From NCBI RefSeq assembly GCF_014649695.1, contig NZ_BMTN01000001.1, positions 62,001-126,000 of the forward strand: a DNA stretch of 64,000 nucleotides. The letters run 5' to 3'. Under the pieces are notes generated by a model. It saw only the letters and a program-made list of their open reading frames with translations, was not told the origin of the DNA and did no database searches. The stretch is from Streptomyces kurssanovii. Lineage in GTDB: Bacteria > Actinomycetota > Actinomycetes > Streptomycetales > Streptomycetaceae. Shown here in pieces: positions 26,374-35,538 of the stretch. How positions within the stretch are numbered: the stretch's first letter is position 1; every line of letters starts with the position of its first letter. Position numbers and translations under genes: made by a program.

Positions 26374-27495
26374 GTGTCTGCATCCTCCATCCCCTCCTTC
26401 ACCGGTGACGCCAGCCCCTACGGCGGCGGCGACCCGTATGCCGACTACCGCGCAGCCGACTTCCCCTTCACGCAGCACGCCGACCTCGCCGACCGCCGCC
26501 TCGGCGCGGGCGTCGTCGCCGCCAACGACGAGTTCTTCGCCGAGCGCGAGAACCTGCTGAAGCCGGAGCCCGCCGAGTTCGACCCCGAGCACTTCGGCCA
26601 CAAGGGCAAGATCATGGACGGCTGGGAGACCCGCCGCCGCCGCGGTGTCTCCGCTGGGCAGCCCCACCCCGTCGACGAGGACCATGACTGGGCGCTGGTA
26701 CGCCTCGGCGCCCCCGGCGTCGTACGCGGCATCGTCGTCGACACCGCGCACTTCCGCGGCAACTACCCGCAGGCCGTGTCGATCGAGGGCGCCTCGGTCG
26801 CCGGCTCGCCATCGCCGGAGGAGCTCCTCGGCGACGACGTGAAGTGGACGACGCTCGTCCCGCGCACCGCCGTCGGCGGTCACGCCGCCAACGGCTTCGC
26901 CGTCGACGTGGAGCAGCGCTTCACGCACCTGCGCGTCAACCAGCACCCCGACGGCGGCATCGCCCGCCTGCGCGTCCACGGCGAGGTCGTGCCCGATCCC
27001 GCATGGCTCGGTGCGCTCGGCACCTTCGACCTCGTCGCGCTCGAGAACGGCGGCCAGGTCGAGGACGCCTCCGACCGCTTCTACTCCCCGGCCACCAACA
27101 CCATCCAGCCCGGCCGCTCCCGCAAGATGGACGACGGCTGGGAGACCCGCCGCCGCCGCGACAAGGGCAACGACTGGATCCGCTACCAGCTGGTCGGGCA
27201 GGCGGAGATCCGGGCGGTCGAGATCGACACCGCGTACCTGAAGGGCAACAGCGCGGGCTGGGCGGCGCTGTCCGTACGGGACGGCGCCGAGGGCGAGTGG
27301 CGCGAGATCCTGCCGCGCACCCGGCTGCAGCCCGACACCAACCACCGTTTCGTACTCGACGCCCCCGCGGTCGGCACCCATGTGCGGATCGACATCTACC
27401 CCGACGGCGGCATCTCCCGCCTGCGGCTGTTCGGCTCCCTGACCGAGCAGGGAGCGGCCCGCCTGACGGCCCGTCACCAGGAGCTCGGCGGCTGA
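26374..27495 (+). CDS. alc: Allantoicase
   Basis: A 373-aa allantoicase that splits allantoate into ureidoglycolate and urea (EC 3.5.3.4). Two tandem jelly-roll allantoicase repeats are visible from their shared blocks: KIMDGWETRRRR, VVDTAHFRGNYPQ and HPDGGIARLRVHGEV in the first, and KMDDGWETRRRRD, EIDTAYLKGNS and YPDGGISRLRLFG in the second. It is translated right behind allantoinase (GTG 3 bp after its TGA). Ureidoglycolate would then give glyoxylate for malate synthase, whose gene shares the operator type. Urease or ureidoglycolate lyase genes are not in the window. Confidence 0.95.
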   Translation: MSASSIPSFTGDASPYGGGDPYADYRAADFPFTQHADLADRRLGAGVVAANDEFFAERENLLKPEPAEFDPEHFGHKGKIMDGWETRRRRGVSAGQPHPVDEDHDWALVRLGAPGVVRGIVVDTAHFRGNYPQAVSIEGASVAGSPSPEELLGDDVKWTTLVPRTAVGGHAANGFAVDVEQRFTHLRVNQHPDGGIARLRVHGEVVPDPAWLGALGTFDLVALENGGQVEDASDRFYSPATNTIQPGRSRKMDDGWETRRRRDKGNDWIRYQLVGQAEIRAVEIDTAYLKGNSAGWAALSVRDGAEGEWREILPRTRLQPDTNHRFVLDAPAVGTHVRIDIYPDGGISRLRLFGSLTEQGAARLTARHQELGG

Positions 27496-27637
27496 CAGCC
27501 GCCACCGGAGCCCGGCGGGCGGGTCCGCCGGGCCCATCGGCGCCACGCCGCCGGAGCCCGGCGGGCACGCGCCCGCCAGGAGTCCGGGAGGCGCGCAGCC
27601 GCCACAGAACGGGGAGGTACGACACCCTCCCTGCCCC

Positions 27638-27674
27638 GCGGGGCGCACCGGCCGACAGCAACGGTGCGCCCCGC
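27638..27674. terminator. Bidirectional terminator between allantoicase and SDR genes
   Basis: Perfect 13-bp inverted repeat (27638-27650 with 27662-27674) with an 11-nt loop, between convergent genes. Ahead of it, CCGGAGCCCGGCGGGC occurs twice (near 27514 and 27552), a small direct repeat. Confidence 0.7.
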
Positions 27675-27683
27675 GCACATGTC

Positions 27684-28415
27684 TCAAGCGGCGTGCCCGC
27701 CGTCCACGGAGAACTCGGCACCGGTGATGTACGCCGCCTCGCCGCCCGCCAGGTAGGCGACCATCGACGCGATCTCCTCCGGCCGGCCGAAGCGGCCGAG
27801 CGCCGTGTCCGCCTTCTGCGGGTCCGCGTACGGGCCGTCCGCCGGGTTCATGTCGGTGTCGACCGGACCCGGGTGGACGATGTTCGCCGTGATGCCCCGC
27901 CCGCCCAACTCCCTGGCCAGCGCCTTGGTGAGACCGATCAGCGCCGACTTGCTCATCGCGTACAGGGTGCCGCCGGGGCCCGGCACCCGCTGGGTCATGC
28001 AGGTGCCGATCGTGACGATCCGGGAGCCGCTCCCCATCCGTGCGGCGGCCGCCCGGGACGTGAGGTACACGCCCCTTACGTTCACGGCCAGCACCCGGTC
28101 CACATCGGCCGGCGTGATGCTTTCCAGCGGCCCGAGCAGGCCCACGCCCACGTTGTTGACGAGGATGTCGAGCCCGCCCAGAGCGTCCACGGTGCGGTCC
28201 ACGGCGTCCGCCGCCTCCGCGGTGTCGGCCGAATCCGCGCGCAGGGCCACCCCGCGCCGGCCCACCTGTTCGATCCGCCGCACGACCTCCTCCGCGGCCT
28301 CCTTCCCCGCCACGTAGGTGATCGCGACGTCGGCGCCACCACGGGCCAGCCGCAGTGCGGTCGCCGCGCCGATCCCGCGGCTTCCGCCGGTCACCAGAGC
28401 CACCTTGCCGTTCAT
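27684..28415 (-). CDS. Short-chain dehydrogenase/reductase (FabG-like)
   Basis: A 243-aa classical SDR oxidoreductase. NAD(P)-binding TGGSRGIG at residue about 9, LVNNVGVG near 85, catalytic Tyr-x3-Lys in LYAMSKSAL, and the closing ITGAEFSVDGG block. Arg in GGSRG favours NADPH. The usual catalytic Ser position reads TIGTCMTQ, so Thr or a shifted residue stands there, which is slightly unusual. The ATG at 28415 (MNGKVALVTGG) has a TTGGAGG site upstream. A longer frame to 28508 was rejected. Substrate unknown. Divergent from the DHFR-like gene. Confidence 0.88.
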   Translation of the reverse strand: MNGKVALVTGGSRGIGAATALRLARGGADVAITYVAGKEAAEEVVRRIEQVGRRGVALRADSADTAEAADAVDRTVDALGGLDILVNNVGVGLLGPLESITPADVDRVLAVNVRGVYLTSRAAAARMGSGSRIVTIGTCMTQRVPGPGGTLYAMSKSALIGLTKALARELGGRGITANIVHPGPVDTDMNPADGPYADPQKADTALGRFGRPEEIASMVAYLAGGEAAYITGAEFSVDGGHAA

Positions 28416-28591
28416 CGAAGCCTCCAACATCCGCTTAGTGGTTGCGGCTTCAATCACATCGCTTCCGGTGGCCCCGTGCTGGCGGTGATCGGACATCGCG
28501 CTCGGCACGCCGATGAGTTCCGGGACCCCGCGCGGTCAGAGCTGTGAGACTCATCGAAACCCGCTGAAAAGCGATGAAAGGGGAATGAACC

Positions 28592-29203
28592 ATGGCGCAG
28601 CTCTCCCTCACCCAGTTCCTCACCCTCGACGGGGTCTACCAGGCTCCCGGCGGGCCCGAGGAGGACACCACCGGCGGATTCGAGCACGGTGGCTGGTCCG
28701 TGCCCTACGGGGACGAGGACTTCGGACAGTTCATCGACGAGGTCTTCGGGCGGGTCGGCGCCTTTCTGCTCGGCCGCCGCACCTACGACATCTTCGCGAG
28801 CTACTGGCCCAAGCAGACCGACCCCGCCGACCCGGTCGCCTCGAAGCTCAACTCCCTGCCCAAGTACGTCGCCTCGACCACCCTCAAGTCGGCCGACTGG
28901 GAGAACACCACCGTCATCGGCGGCGACATCGTCAAGGAGGTCACCGCGCTCAAGGAACGCACCGACGGGGAACTCCAGATGCACGGCAGCGGCAAGCTCG
29001 CCCAGACCCTGATGGCGCACGACCTCGTCGACAAGCTGTACCTGGTCGTCTTCCCCGTCGTTCTCGGCTCGGGCATGCGCCTGTTCCCGGAGGGCGCGAC
29101 GCCCACGGCGTTCAAGCACCTCGAGGCCCGGACCACCGGCACCGGGGCGGCGATCCACACCTACGAGCTCGCCGGCCGCCCGGAGTACGGCAGCTACGCA
29201 TAG
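28592..29203 (+). CDS. Dihydrofolate reductase family protein (RibD C-terminal-like)
   Basis: A 203-aa protein of the RibD_C/DHFR-like fold: N-terminal LTQFLTLDGVYQAPGG, LLGRRTYDIFASYWP near residue 58, LQMHGSGKLAQTL near 130 and LVVFPVVLGSGMRLFP near 152. Members are NADPH-dependent reductases of unknown substrate and common in Actinobacteria. True dihydrofolate reductases are shorter and differ in the active-site region, so FolA is unlikely. An AAAGGGGAA site precedes the ATG. Its own promoter lies in the 176-bp region shared with the divergent SDR. Confidence 0.85.
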   Translation: MAQLSLTQFLTLDGVYQAPGGPEEDTTGGFEHGGWSVPYGDEDFGQFIDEVFGRVGAFLLGRRTYDIFASYWPKQTDPADPVASKLNSLPKYVASTTLKSADWENTTVIGGDIVKEVTALKERTDGELQMHGSGKLAQTLMAHDLVDKLYLVVFPVVLGSGMRLFPEGATPTAFKHLEARTTGTGAAIHTYELAGRPEYGSYA

Positions 29204-29294
29204 GAGATGCAGGCCTGCGGGTGTCCCGGTACGGTGATCGCTCCCGTGTGCGAGCCGCTGAAGTCTCCACCCCGCCGTGTCCGCTGGAGACCAG

Positions 29295-30221
29295 GTGTCG
29301 TCGATCGCCGCACCCGCACCCGTACTCGCCCCCCGCCGGGCCTGGCTCACCGACCTGCCGGTGCTGCTCGTCGCCGTCGTCTGGGGCGCCAGTTACCTCG
29401 CGGCGAAGGGCATCACGACCACGCACACCGTCGTGGCCGTCCTCGTCCTGCGGTTCGCGCTCGTCCTGCCGGCGCTCGCCGTGGCGGGGCGGCGCAGGCT
29501 GCGGTCGCTGACCGCCGCTCAGTGGAGGGGGGCCGGGCTGCTCGGAGTGATCCTGAGCGCCGTCTTCCTGCTCGAGACCTACGGCGTGGTCCACACCTCG
29601 GCCACCAACGCCGGCCTCATCATCAGCCTCACCATGATCTTCACGCCGCTCGCGGAGGCGGCGGTGACCCGGCGCCGGCCCCCGTCGTCCTTCCTCGCCG
29701 CGGCGGCCGTATCGGTCGCCGGCGTGGTGCTGCTGACCCAGGGGACGGACTTCACCGCCCCCTCCACCGGTGACCTGCTGATGCTGCTGGCAGCCGTGGT
29801 CCGCACCGTCCATGTGCTCGCCATGGCCAGGATCAAGGCGGTCCGCGGCGCGGACTCCCTCTCCCTGACGACCGTCCAACTCATGGCGGCGGTCGCCGTG
29901 TTCACCGTGCTGGCCGCCCTGCCGGGCAGCGGGGCCTCCCCGTGGGCCGTGGCCGTCGGCTTCGGGCCGCGCGAATGGGCCGGGCTGGTGTTCCTGTCCG
30001 TCTTCTGCACCCTGTTCGCGTTCTTCGTGCAGATGTGGGCCGTACGCCGCAGCTCGCCGTCCCGCGTCAGCCTGCTGCTCGGCACCGAGCCGCTGTGGGC
30101 GGCGGCCGCGGGCATCGCGATCGGCGGTGAACACATCGGCGCCGTCGGCCTGGTGGGCGCGGCTCTCGTGCTCGCGGGGACGACCTGGGGGCGCCGCGCC
30201 GCCGACAGGACCGACTGCTAG
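29295..30221 (+). CDS. EamA/DMT-family transporter
   Basis: About 308 aa, with ten hydrophobic segments in two repeated EamA units. Typical blocks include VVWGASYLAAKGITT near the first helix, TNAGLIISLTMIFTPLAEAA in the first repeat, and LLLGTEPLWAAAAGIAIGGE near the end of the second. DMT-family members export amino acids or other small metabolites. Substrate unknown. GTG at 29295 is preferred (GGAG 6 nt upstream). An in-frame GTG at 29277 would add six residues. A small membrane-protein gene follows after 11 bp. Confidence 0.85.
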   Translation: MSSIAAPAPVLAPRRAWLTDLPVLLVAVVWGASYLAAKGITTTHTVVAVLVLRFALVLPALAVAGRRRLRSLTAAQWRGAGLLGVILSAVFLLETYGVVHTSATNAGLIISLTMIFTPLAEAAVTRRRPPSSFLAAAAVSVAGVVLLTQGTDFTAPSTGDLLMLLAAVVRTVHVLAMARIKAVRGADSLSLTTVQLMAAVAVFTVLAALPGSGASPWAVAVGFGPREWAGLVFLSVFCTLFAFFVQMWAVRRSSPSRVSLLLGTEPLWAAAAGIAIGGEHIGAVGLVGAALVLAGTTWGRRAADRTDC

Positions 30222-30232
30222 TTTCGACGCCC

Positions 30233-30631
30233 ATGCGATCGCTTCAGCACGACCTGGCCTTCCGCGCCCGCGCCAAGCGGACGCAGACCTGGGGCTTCGG
30301 CCTGCTGTCCCTGGCGGCGCTGCTGTGGGTGTGGTTCGGCGTGCTGCTGCTCCTCCCGTACACCTTGGACAGCGCGTACGGCGAGGGCAGGGAGTGCGAG
30401 TCCCGGCTGCTGACCGAGTGGGGCACGGCCAACGAGGGCGGGGAGGACGCGACCTGCGAGTCCGAGCGCGACTGGCCCGAACTCCTCGGCGTTCTCGGCC
30501 TGTCGGTGCCGGTCGCGGTCGTCGGCACCGCGCTCTACACCAGCGGGAGCGTCGGTAACCGCCTGAGCGAGCACGCGGCGGAGGTCGCCCGCCTCATGGA
30601 CGCGGAGCGTCCGGCGAAGGACAAGGCCTGA
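30233..30631 (+). CDS. Small membrane protein, unknown function
   Basis: A 132-aa protein with two membrane helices (about 20-42 and 83-103). They enclose an outside loop rich in Glu and containing two cysteines (RECES and ATCES), which may form a disulfide. The ends are charged and cytoplasmic. No family recognised. It begins 11 bp after the EamA transporter stop and is probably co-transcribed with it. A weak hairpin (30646-30662) lies just after it. Confidence 0.65.
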   Translation: MRSLQHDLAFRARAKRTQTWGFGLLSLAALLWVWFGVLLLLPYTLDSAYGEGRECESRLLTEWGTANEGGEDATCESERDWPELLGVLGLSVPVAVVGTALYTSGSVGNRLSEHAAEVARLMDAERPAKDKA

Positions 30632-30722
30632 CACGGCGGGCGGCGCGGCCCGCGAAGGGCCGGCTCGACCACGAGGGCGCGGTCGGTGCGCGGGCGTGGT
30701 TGCTCGGGCCGGCGTCGCACCT

Positions 30723-30923
30723 TCAGCGGAACCGGTCCGACGCCACCATCATCACCCCGCCCAGCACCGCCAGCACGATGCTCGCATACAGCTCATGGCC
30801 GTCGAGGAAGTTCAGACGCCGCACGACTCCCCAGAGCTTGAACCAGCCCGTGAGCTCGTGGGCCACACCCGCCGCGCCCCACACGAACAGCAGGAACCCG
30901 CCGACCTCGAGAATCTTCTTCAT
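30723..30923 (-). CDS. Small two-helix membrane protein
   Basis: A 66-aa protein (MKKILEVGGFLLFVWGAAGV) with two hydrophobic helices at about 6-25 and 45-62 and a short polar loop. The ATG at 30923 has a GAGG site 8 nt upstream. The composition is clearly that of a membrane protein. It has no recognisable family. Convergent to the preceding membrane-protein gene and divergent from the histidine kinase gene. Confidence 0.55.
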   Translation of the reverse strand: MKKILEVGGFLLFVWGAAGVAHELTGWFKLWGVVRRLNFLDGHELYASIVLAVLGGVMMVASDRFR

Positions 30924-31069
30924 GCCGGCAGCCTCGCGCGGCGCCCCGCCCGCGCGCGTCCGGCTTCGGCACCGATCACGGGCGACGAAAGTATCCGGTC
31001 CCGCGACTTTGGTCGCTTCCGGCGCCCGGACGGGCACATCCGGGCCACGGGCCTCGTAGCTTTGCCGAC

Positions 31070-32299
31070 ATGACCCGCGCGGAGTACCCATGGCTGCTGC
31101 CCTCGGCCATGGCCGACCCACCCGGCCCCGACCTGCCCGGCAACCAGGGCAGGGCGAGGCCCCGGCGCACCGTACGCGACTGGGTCGTCGACACCTTCGT
31201 CTTCCTGGCCGCCGCCGTGATCGGCGCGCTGGCCGCCGACGCCAGTGCCCAGGCCGGTAACTCCGAAGCCGTGATCCTCGCCGACCAGCTGCTGGGCGCC
31301 GCCGCCTGCTGCGCGCTGTGGGTCCGCCGGCGGGCGCCCGTGCCGCTCGCCGCATCCCTGGTCGCCGTCTCCGCGGTCGCCCCGGCGGCCGGGGGCGCGC
31401 TGATGCTCGGTCTGTTCAGCCTCGCCGTGCACCGCCCGTTCCGGCCCGTCGCCGTCATCGGGGTGCTGGCGATGGTGTCCGGCGCGGTCCAGGCCTTCCT
31501 GCGGCCGGACCCGAGCACCTCCTTCCTCGCCTCCACGGTCGCCGGGGTCGTGCTGGTGCTCCTGATGGTCGGCTGGGGCATGCTCGTGCGCGCCCGCCGT
31601 CAACTGGTCCTCGCCCTGCGCGAACGCGCCCGGCGCGCCGAGGCGGAGGCGGCCCTGCGCGCGGAGCAGGCGCAGCGGCTCGCCCGCGAGGCCATCGCCC
31701 GTGAGATGCACGACGTGCTCGCGCACCGCCTCACCCTGCTGAGCGTGCACGCCGGAGCGCTCGAGTTCCGGCCCGACGCGCCCCCCGCGGAGGTCGGCAG
31801 GGCCGCCGGCGTGATCCGCGACAGCGCACACGAGGCGCTCCAGGACCTGCGTCAGATCATCGGCGTGCTGCGCGCCCCGGGTGACAGCGACGGCCCTGAC
31901 CGGCCGCAGCCCACGCTGGCGACCCTCGAGGCGCTGGTCGGCGAGTCCCGGGAGGCCGGTATGAGGGTCACGCTCGACAACGCCGTCGTCGAACCGGACG
32001 CCGTGCCCGCCGCCACCGGCCGCACCGCTTACCGCATCGCGCAGGAAGGACTGACCAACGCCCGCAAGCACGCCCCGGGCACCGACGTCACCCTCTCCCT
32101 GCGCGGGGGCCCGGGGGAGGGGATCACCGTGCTGGTCGACAACGAGGCCCCGGCCGGCGAGGTCCCGAAGGTCCCCGGCTCCGGCCAGGGCCTGATCGGC
32201 CTGACCGAACGGGCCACGCTCGCGGGCGGGCGGCTGGAGCACGGTGTGCGGGGCGACGGCGGATTCCGGGTACGGGCCTGGCTACCGTGGTCCGCATGA
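31070..32299 (+). CDS. Sensor histidine kinase (HisKA_3 type)
   Basis: A 409-aa kinase. Four or five membrane helices cover about residues 35-175 with short loops. A basic coiled coil (RRQLVLALRERARRAEAEAAL) follows. The phospho-acceptor helix is REAIAREMHDVLAHRLTLLS with His near residue 220, then DHp helix RDSAHEALQDLRQIIGVLR and an HATPase domain with N-box EGLTNARKHA and GQGLIGLTERA. The ATPase G1 box reads LVDNEAP, weaker than the usual DxGxG, which is common in this subfamily. Its stop overlaps the start of the response regulator (ATGA). Confidence 0.92.
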   Translation: MTRAEYPWLLPSAMADPPGPDLPGNQGRARPRRTVRDWVVDTFVFLAAAVIGALAADASAQAGNSEAVILADQLLGAAACCALWVRRRAPVPLAASLVAVSAVAPAAGGALMLGLFSLAVHRPFRPVAVIGVLAMVSGAVQAFLRPDPSTSFLASTVAGVVLVLLMVGWGMLVRARRQLVLALRERARRAEAEAALRAEQAQRLAREAIAREMHDVLAHRLTLLSVHAGALEFRPDAPPAEVGRAAGVIRDSAHEALQDLRQIIGVLRAPGDSDGPDRPQPTLATLEALVGESREAGMRVTLDNAVVEPDAVPAATGRTAYRIAQEGLTNARKHAPGTDVTLSLRGGPGEGITVLVDNEAPAGEVPKVPGSGQGLIGLTERATLAGGRLEHGVRGDGGFRVRAWLPWSA

Positions 32300-32967
32300 C
32301 TGTCCGGCTGATCGTCGTGGACGACGACCCGCTCGTACGGGCAGGCCTCGCCCTCATGCTGGGTGGGGCCGGCGACATCGAGATCGTGGGGGAGGGGGCC
32401 GACGGCTCCGAGGTGGCGGAACTCGTCGACCGGCTCGGGCCGGACGTGGTCCTGATGGACATCCGCATGCCGGTCATGGACGGTCTCGAAGCCACCGAGC
32501 GGCTGCGCCGGCTGCCGGACGCGCCGGAGGTCGTGGTGCTGACCACATTCCACGCCGACGAACAGGTGCTGCGGGCGATGCGGGCGGGCGCGGCGGGGTT
32601 CGTGCTGAAGGACACTCCGCCCGTGGAGATCGTCGCCGCGGTGCGCAGAGTCGCCGCCGGCGATCCGGTGCTGTCCCCGGCGGTCACCCGGCAGCTGATG
32701 ACCCATGTGGCGGGCAGCGGCGCCGACACCCGCAGGGCCGCGGCCCTGCGGCGTCTCGAACTGCTCGCCGGCCGCGAGCGCGAGGTGGCGCTCGCCGTCG
32801 GCCGGGGCAGTTCCAACGCGGAGATCGCGGCGACGCTGTACATGAGCGTCGCCACCGTCAAGACGCACGTGTCCCGCATCCTGGCCAAACTGGACCTCAA
32901 CAACCGTGTCCAGATCGCGCTGTTGGCGCACGACGCGGGCCTGCTCGACGACGAGGAACGCACGTAG
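32296..32967 (+). CDS. NarL/FixJ-family response regulator
   Basis: A 223-aa regulator coupled to the preceding kinase by an ATGA overlap. The receiver has VVDDDPLVRAGL, phospho-acceptor Asp in VVLMDIRMP, Thr in VLTTFH and Lys in FVLKDTPP. The LuxR-type DNA-binding domain shows LAGREREVALAVGRGSSNAEI and VATVKTHVSRILAKLDL. An upstream in-frame GTG (32287) is less likely given the coupled ATG. The P450 operon starts 9 bp after its stop, so read-through into it is likely. Confidence 0.93.
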   Translation: MTVRLIVVDDDPLVRAGLALMLGGAGDIEIVGEGADGSEVAELVDRLGPDVVLMDIRMPVMDGLEATERLRRLPDAPEVVVLTTFHADEQVLRAMRAGAAGFVLKDTPPVEIVAAVRRVAAGDPVLSPAVTRQLMTHVAGSGADTRRAAALRRLELLAGREREVALAVGRGSSNAEIAATLYMSVATVKTHVSRILAKLDLNNRVQIALLAHDAGLLDDEERT

Positions 32968-32976
32968 GGTGAGCCG

Positions 32977-34179
32977 GTGACCATCGTTGATCTGGACCAG
33001 TACGGGCCCGACTTCACCGCGAACCCGTATCCGTACTACGCGCGACTGCGGGAATCGGGCCCCGTGCACCGCGTGCGCGGCGCCGACGGCGGCGAGTTCT
33101 GGCTGATCGTCGGCCACGAGGAGGGACGGGCGGCCCTCTCCGACGCGCGGCTGTCGAAATCGCCCGCCACCATAGGCGTGACCATGCTGGACGAGCAGGT
33201 CATCGGCCCCAACCTCCTCGTGCTCGACCCGCCCGACCACACCCGGCTGCGCAAGCTGGTCAGCCGTGAGTTCACCCCGCGTCGCGCGGAGGCGCTGCGC
33301 CCCCGCGTCCAGCGGATCACGGACGATCTCCTGGACGAGATGCTGCCGGCCGGGCGTGCCGACCTCGTCGACGCGCTGGCCTTCCCGCTGCCGATCGTCG
33401 TGATCTGCGAACTCCTGGGCATCCCCGCCGCCGACCGCGACGCCTTCCGCACGTGGTCGAACGAGGTGGTCGCCCCGACCTCGCAGGAAGCGGGCGAGGA
33501 CGCCGTCCGGCAGCTCGCGGTCTACCTCGACGAACTCATCGAGGACAAGCGCCGCGCCGCCCCCACGGACGATCTCCTCTCCGCCCTCGTCCGCACCCTC
33601 GCCGGCCCCGCAGAAACGGACGGCCCCGCCGAGGACGACCGGCTCTCCACGGCCGAACTGCGCGCCCTCGCCTACCTCCTGCTCGTCGCAGGCCACGAGA
33701 CGACGGTCAACCTGATCTCCAACGGCGTGCGCGCCCTGCTCACCCACCCCGATCAACTCGCCGCCCTGCGGGCCGACTTCTCCCTCCTCGACGGCGCCGT
33801 CGAGGAGATGCTGCGCTACGACGGACCCGTGGAGACCGCCACCGTCCGCTTCAGCGCCGCGCCGGTACCGATCGGCGACCAGGTCGTTCCACAGGGCTCA
33901 ATGGTGCTCGTCGGCCTGGCGGCCGCCGACCGCGACCCGGCCCGCTACGCGGACCCCGACCGCTTCGACATCCGCCGGGACACCCGCGGCCATCTCGCCT
34001 TCGGGCACGGCATCCACTTCTGCCTCGGCGCGCCGCTGGCCCGCATGGAGGCACGGATCGCCGTCCGCTCCCTCCTGGAACGCTGCCCCGACCTCGCCCT
34101 GGACGCCCCCGCGGACACGTACGACTGGCTGCCGGGCCTCCTGATGCGTGGTGTCCGCCGGCTGCCGGTGCGCTGGTAG
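32977..34179 (+). CDS. Cytochrome P450
   Basis: A 400-aa soluble class I P450 mono-oxygenase. I-helix motif AGHETT (239-244), ExxR in EEMLRYDGP, and heme loop FGHGIHFCLG with Cys349 as the thiolate ligand, followed by APLARMEARIA. The overall form fits the actinobacterial CYP105/CYP107-like group that hydroxylates macrolides, terpenes or xenobiotics. Family assignment needs an alignment. No ferredoxin gene is adjacent, so redox partners come from elsewhere. GTG start. Followed after 7 bp by an unknown gene and then a thioesterase. Confidence 0.93.
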   Translation: MTIVDLDQYGPDFTANPYPYYARLRESGPVHRVRGADGGEFWLIVGHEEGRAALSDARLSKSPATIGVTMLDEQVIGPNLLVLDPPDHTRLRKLVSREFTPRRAEALRPRVQRITDDLLDEMLPAGRADLVDALAFPLPIVVICELLGIPAADRDAFRTWSNEVVAPTSQEAGEDAVRQLAVYLDELIEDKRRAAPTDDLLSALVRTLAGPAETDGPAEDDRLSTAELRALAYLLLVAGHETTVNLISNGVRALLTHPDQLAALRADFSLLDGAVEEMLRYDGPVETATVRFSAAPVPIGDQVVPQGSMVLVGLAAADRDPARYADPDRFDIRRDTRGHLAFGHGIHFCLGAPLARMEARIAVRSLLERCPDLALDAPADTYDWLPGLLMRGVRRLPVRW

Positions 34180-34186
34180 GCCGGCC

Positions 34187-35101
34187 ATGGCGGAGCGGGC
34201 ACGTTACGCGGTGGTCAGGGACGGCTCCTGGCAGCAGTTCTACTTCCGCTGGGGCGGGCCGCGCCTGGCCGTCGACGCGGCGGAGGGGCCGGAGGAGTTC
34301 GGCCGTTTCATCGCCGGACTGGAGCCCGTGGGGCCCCGCAACTGGATGGACGACATCTCGTGCGAGGCCGCGGCGGTCGTCGACCACGACAGACGCGTCC
34401 TGCTGCTGTTCACCTGGCACCTGGAGACGTACGAGGAGCGCCGGACCCTGTTCGCCGTCCTCGCCGGGACCTGGCCGGGCTGGGAGGTCCGCTGGGCGTA
34501 CGACGGGCTGGAGGACGTCGTCGCCCACCTGGGCATGGAGCGGGAGTCCGTGCGCTCCGAGCTCGGCACCCGGCCCGGCGGCCTGTTGCAGGCCGCCTTC
34601 CCCGACGAGCCTGACTTCACCGTCGCCGTCACGGTGACCTACCGGGACGGTCCGCAGGCGCACGCCGTCTCCGCCGAGAACGCGTCCGACGTACTGGCAC
34701 ACGGCCCCGACGTGGTCCGCCAACTGCTGCCCGGCACCCGTGTGTCGAGGCTGCCCCACATCCCCTACGGAGGCGTGCACATCGACGTGCCCGCCCGTCG
34801 CGTCGCCGCCTGGACCCGCGGCAACTTCCTCGGCGGGGCGGCGGCCGCCGACCGGCTGCCCGGCTGGCCCGGCTGGGAGTGGACCTGCTGGTACGACGCC
34901 CATGAGCGGCAGCAGGAGGCGAGCGCCGGGGCGCTCTCCTTCGTCGCGCCCGACCCGGCCGCCGGAGTCCGGGCCTGGACCGCGCGACTCGACGAACTCC
35001 GGCCGGCCGACGGCACGGAGAGCGAGGCGCGAGCCGCGCTGCGTGCCGTACTCGATGCCCTCGACCCCACATCCATGGAGTGCGCACATGACCGGACTTG
35101 A
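34187..35101 (+). CDS. Unknown protein between P450 and thioesterase
   Basis: A 304-aa soluble protein, Trp- and Glu-rich, with no recognised family. Two parts look related: AVLAGTWPGWEVRWAYDGLE (about 87-107) and DRLPGWPGWEWTCWYDAHER (about 223-242), suggesting an internal duplication around a WPGWE core. No signal peptide or membrane helix. It starts 7 bp after the P450 stop and its last 14 bp overlap the thioesterase gene, so the three are one operon and probably one pathway. Confidence 0.7.
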   Translation: MAERARYAVVRDGSWQQFYFRWGGPRLAVDAAEGPEEFGRFIAGLEPVGPRNWMDDISCEAAAVVDHDRRVLLLFTWHLETYEERRTLFAVLAGTWPGWEVRWAYDGLEDVVAHLGMERESVRSELGTRPGGLLQAAFPDEPDFTVAVTVTYRDGPQAHAVSAENASDVLAHGPDVVRQLLPGTRVSRLPHIPYGGVHIDVPARRVAAWTRGNFLGGAAAADRLPGWPGWEWTCWYDAHERQQEASAGALSFVAPDPAAGVRAWTARLDELRPADGTESEARAALRAVLDALDPTSMECAHDRT

Positions 35102-35507
35102 TCTCGACACCGCGCGCAAGGTGCTCGACAGCCAGCCGTTCAGCAGGCTGCTGGGCGCGCGGATCACCGCCTTCGGCGACGGGGAGGCCGTGCTCGAGGT
35201 GGACGTCCGGGAGGAACTGCGCCAGCAGAACGGGTATCTGCACGGCGGTGTCCTCGCGTACGCCGCCGACAACTCGATCACCTTCGCCGCCGGAACCACT
35301 CTCGGGCCGGCCGTGCTGACCGGCGGCTTCTCCGTGCAGTACGTGCGGCCGGCCACCGGACGCACGCTTCTCGCCCGTGCCGCCGTCGTGCACACCGGGC
35401 GACGGCAGGCCGTGGTCCGCTGCGATCTGCTCACCGTCGGCGAGGACGGGGCCGAGACCCTCTGCGCCGTCGCGCAGGGCACCGTCCTGTCCGCGGGCAC
35501 ATCGTGA
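35088..35507 (+). CDS. PaaI-family hotdog thioesterase
   Basis: A 139-aa hotdog-fold protein. The block NGYLHGGVLAYAADNSITFAA holds the H-G-G-x(4)-D catalytic pattern of the PaaI/YigI thioesterases, and VQYVRPATGRTLLARAAVVH is the second family block. Such enzymes hydrolyse acyl-CoA or aryl-CoA thioesters. The ATG at 35088 lies inside the end of the previous gene in another frame, so translation is likely coupled. It is convergent with the dehydrogenase gene, with 31 bp between stop codons. Confidence 0.82.
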   Translation: MTGLDLDTARKVLDSQPFSRLLGARITAFGDGEAVLEVDVREELRQQNGYLHGGVLAYAADNSITFAAGTTLGPAVLTGGFSVQYVRPATGRTLLARAAVVHTGRRQAVVRCDLLTVGEDGAETLCAVAQGTVLSAGTS

Positions 35508-35538
35508 CGTCGTCGGGCCCGGCGACCGGCCCGCCGTG

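Noticed and set aside
24979-27687. 902-codon minus-strand frame across allantoinase and allantoicase
   Set aside because: Shadow of two recognised genes, with Val/Gly/Arg-rich composition.
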